This document shows positions 61,955-64,000 of a stretch of DNA of 64,000 bases, in pieces. The stretch covers positions 1 through 64,000 of the forward strand of contig JADHOR010000007.1 of the NCBI GenBank assembly GCA_016778895.1. Direction: 5' to 3'. The DNA is from Candidatus Puniceispirillum sp. (GTDB lineage: Bacteria; Pseudomonadota; Alphaproteobacteria; Puniceispirillales; Puniceispirillaceae). The position numbers were made by a program, and so were the translations under genes. Numbering within the stretch: position 1 is the first letter of the stretch; each line of letters starts with the position of its first letter. The notes beneath the pieces are model-generated. The model worked only from the letters and a program-made list of their open reading frames with translations. It ran no database searches and was not told where the DNA came from.

Positions 61955-63076
61955 TTAAACACGGCTTACGGCGGCATCAGCGTCTAGAAAGCCACTAATA
62001 AAGGATAAGCGCAATGACAAATTGCCAAGACCGAAACCAACAAAGGCAATAAGCACCCCGCCATTCAGCACGCTGCCACCGGTTAACAGCCATCCAACTG
62101 TGCAGCCACCGGCAATAACGCCGCCAAAGGCCATGCAGAATGCACCAAGAATATAGCGTAGCGGATGCGGTGCGTTGTTAAAGCCCTCAATCACGATGCG
62201 GCCAGATAGTTTGGCTGATAAAACCGCCCCGATTAACGTGCCACCAACAAGGCCAAGCCCAAATTTAGGCGCAAGCGCAGTCGAATAGACGAAATACCCA
62301 AGACTATCAGCAACCGGCAGAATGAAACGCAGGCCCTCAACTGGAACCGGATCAAACTCATCTGCGCCGATAACCGCTGTAATAAAAAAACAGACCGGCA
62401 CCAAAAGGCCAATCAAACCAGCCATGATGGCACGCTTTAGCGGCTGGTCAGCCCCGCCGCGCCGTAATATGGTCACGATCGGGGCCAGTAAGAACATGAC
62501 CCAGATTGCAACGAGACTGTTGGATAGCAATGGCGCGTACTCAAATTGAAAAAGACTGGCAAGTGTAATCCTTGGCACCGCTAAAACGCCGCTGATCGCC
62601 GACCATGAAAATAGCGACAAGAAGATAAGGGTAATGAATGCGCGGACATTACCGCGGCCGGAAAGGATGATTAGGCGTGAAACACAGCCACGGCTTAGCC
62701 CCATCCCGACGCCAAATAACAGCGTTCCAAAAAACAGACCGAATAGGTTTAGTGGTGCCTGATGCTGGCGCGCGCCGTCGATTGAAATCAGATCCATCTG
62801 TGCTGCAAGGCTGACCGCGATGATGGCTGATAGGGCGGCGATCGACACCTGCCACAGCTGATTAAAGTGACCGCGTCTTTCTGGTGCGGCGTTTATCGCT
62901 GCAAAATTGGAGTTCGCCCGGTTGGATGTCGCCAAAAATAATTCATCATAGGCCGAGCGCGCACAATAATCGCTGCGCTCTGCGAGCCAGCCGAACAGGC
63001 CGCCAGCAAGTAATCCTGCCGCCAGAACAATTGTTGTCACACCATAAATGTCACGCCATTCGATAATTGTTTCCAT
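61955..63076 (-). CDS. YeeE/YedE family (sulfur-compound) transporter
   Basis: SDYCARSAYDELF, GMGLSRGCVSRLIILSGRGNVRAF, GGVIAGGCTVGWLLTGGSVLNGG. Confidence 0.88.
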   Translation of the reverse strand: METIIEWRDIYGVTTIVLAAGLLAGGLFGWLAERSDYCARSAYDELFLATSNRANSNFAAINAAPERRGHFNQLWQVSIAALSAIIAVSLAAQMDLISIDGARQHQAPLNLFGLFFGTLLFGVGMGLSRGCVSRLIILSGRGNVRAFITLIFLSLFSWSAISGVLAVPRITLASLFQFEYAPLLSNSLVAIWVMFLLAPIVTILRRGGADQPLKRAIMAGLIGLLVPVCFFITAVIGADEFDPVPVEGLRFILPVADSLGYFVYSTALAPKFGLGLVGGTLIGAVLSAKLSGRIVIEGFNNAPHPLRYILGAFCMAFGGVIAGGCTVGWLLTGGSVLNGGVLIAFVGFGLGNLSLRLSFISGFLDADAAVSRV

Positions 63077-63293
63077 AACCCACTCCAGAACGCCATAGCT
63101 CTCACGCCATCTGATAGCATTTTTTTATCTTTTTAAAATATTAACATCGGACAAAAAGAAATTTAATCCTCAATTATAAAATTATATGGTAATAATTTGC
63201 AAAATTTTGGTTTTTTGTAAAAAGGCCAAGATTGCCGTTAATTGCTGCGTGATCTTCCCGCTTGAAATTGCGCTGGAGCCTAGCTAGGGTATC

Positions 63294-63405
63294 TGTTCTG
63301 TTGGGGTGCTTTGGCACTGTCCGTATGGGCGGGGTTGGGGCTGAGAAGCAAGGGCTAACCCATAGAACCTGATCCAGTTAATACTGGCGTAGGGAACGGA
63401 GACCT
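63294..63405 (+). promoter_or_regulatory. TPP (THI-box) riboswitch
   Basis: GGGGCTGAGAAG...AACCCATAGAACCTGATCCAGTTAATACTGGCGTAGGGAACGG matches the TPP aptamer core (CTGAGA, ACC, GAACCTGATC-GG-TAATAC-GCGTAGGGA). Confidence 0.95.
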
Positions 63406-63480
63406 TTCCAGATCGGAACCCTATCCAGATCAAAATGTCTCATCGATCCATGCGTCAATTTATTGCGTGTAGGATTTTTG

Positions 63481-64000
63481 ATGGGAAAGACAAATTTGCA
63501 AGGCAAGGTTGCAACGGCGCTAACTATTGCCGGATCTGACAGCGGTGGTGGTGCTGGTATTCAGGCTGATTTAAAAAGCTTTTCTGCGCATGGTGTATAT
63601 GGCGCTAGTGTCATCACCGCCATCACTGCACAAAATACGCGATTGGTCAGTGGCATTGAGGCGGTATCGCCAGGGATGATCGGCGCGCAAATTGATGCTG
63701 TTCTGTCTGATATCCGAATTGACGCAATCAAAATCGGGATGCTGGCAACGCCGGCGGTGATTAAGGCGGTGGCCGTTGCTTTGGCGCGCTATAACGGGCC
63801 GATTGTGCTTGATCCGGTCATGGTGGCAAAATCGGGTGACGCGCTGTTACGAGATGACGCGGTATCATGTTTGACCGAGATGCTATTGCCCCGTGCTAGC
63901 CTGCTCACGCCCAATATTCCCGAAGCAGCGCGCCTGTTAGAGGGACAGCACGATATAAGCCCTGAAGAGCAGGCCAAGGCGTTGCTGGCATTGGGGCCGG
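63481..64000 (+). CDS. thiD: hydroxymethylpyrimidine/phosphomethylpyrimidine kinase ThiD (truncated by window end)
   Basis: ALTIAGSDSGGGAGIQADLKSFSAHGVYGASVITAITAQNT...VLDPVMVAKSGDALL...TPNIPEAARLL; absent from the ORF track because no stop lies within the window. Confidence 0.95.
   Translation, partial: MGKTNLQGKVATALTIAGSDSGGGAGIQADLKSFSAHGVYGASVITAITAQNTRLVSGIEAVSPGMIGAQIDAVLSDIRIDAIKIGMLATPAVIKAVAVALARYNGPIVLDPVMVAKSGDALLRDDAVSCLTEMLLPRASLLTPNIPEAARLLEGQHDISPEEQAKALLALGP

Overview
A 64 kb, gene-dense chromosomal segment that looks alphaproteobacterial (tentatively SAR116/Puniceispirillales-like, by gene order and protein character only). It starts inside a tRNA-Pro(GGG). Next comes a metabolic/transport-rich stretch of about 18 kb: arsH, two MFS and two DMT transporters, PrpF, a four-domain rhodanese next to a cupin, a sarcosine/dimethylglycine dehydrogenase-like enzyme, an acyl-CoA synthetase and a LysE exporter. 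A long conserved core follows: trpE-ppiD, tpiA-secG-pyrG-kdsA-eno-ftsB-pdhABC-lpd-lipA, coq10-like, cinA-pgpA-ispDF, dusB-ntrBC-ntrYX-trkA-hfq, mazG, recG-sdhE-mfd. The right end carries a DsbA/FrnE-like protein, an HugZ-like protein, a GST, a two-gene aconitase-X locus, DCC, DUF1330, a type II HAD, YeeE/YedE and a TPP riboswitch in front of a truncated thiD. I found no CRISPR array, transposase, phage module or obvious defence island. The most notable observations are: (1) a decayed or frameshifted secreted-protein gene at 17809-18835 that three single-base homopolymer corrections restore to one ORF; (2) NtrC- and NtrX-family regulators whose AAA+ domains both lack the sigma54-contacting GAFTGA loop; (3) a 510-aa tetra-rhodanese with mostly degenerate active sites; (4) a split aconitase-X; (5) an H1-like Lys/Ala tail on a DUF502 membrane protein and an AT-hook-like N-terminus on PdhA. 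No clearly novel multi-gene system is demonstrable from sequence alone.
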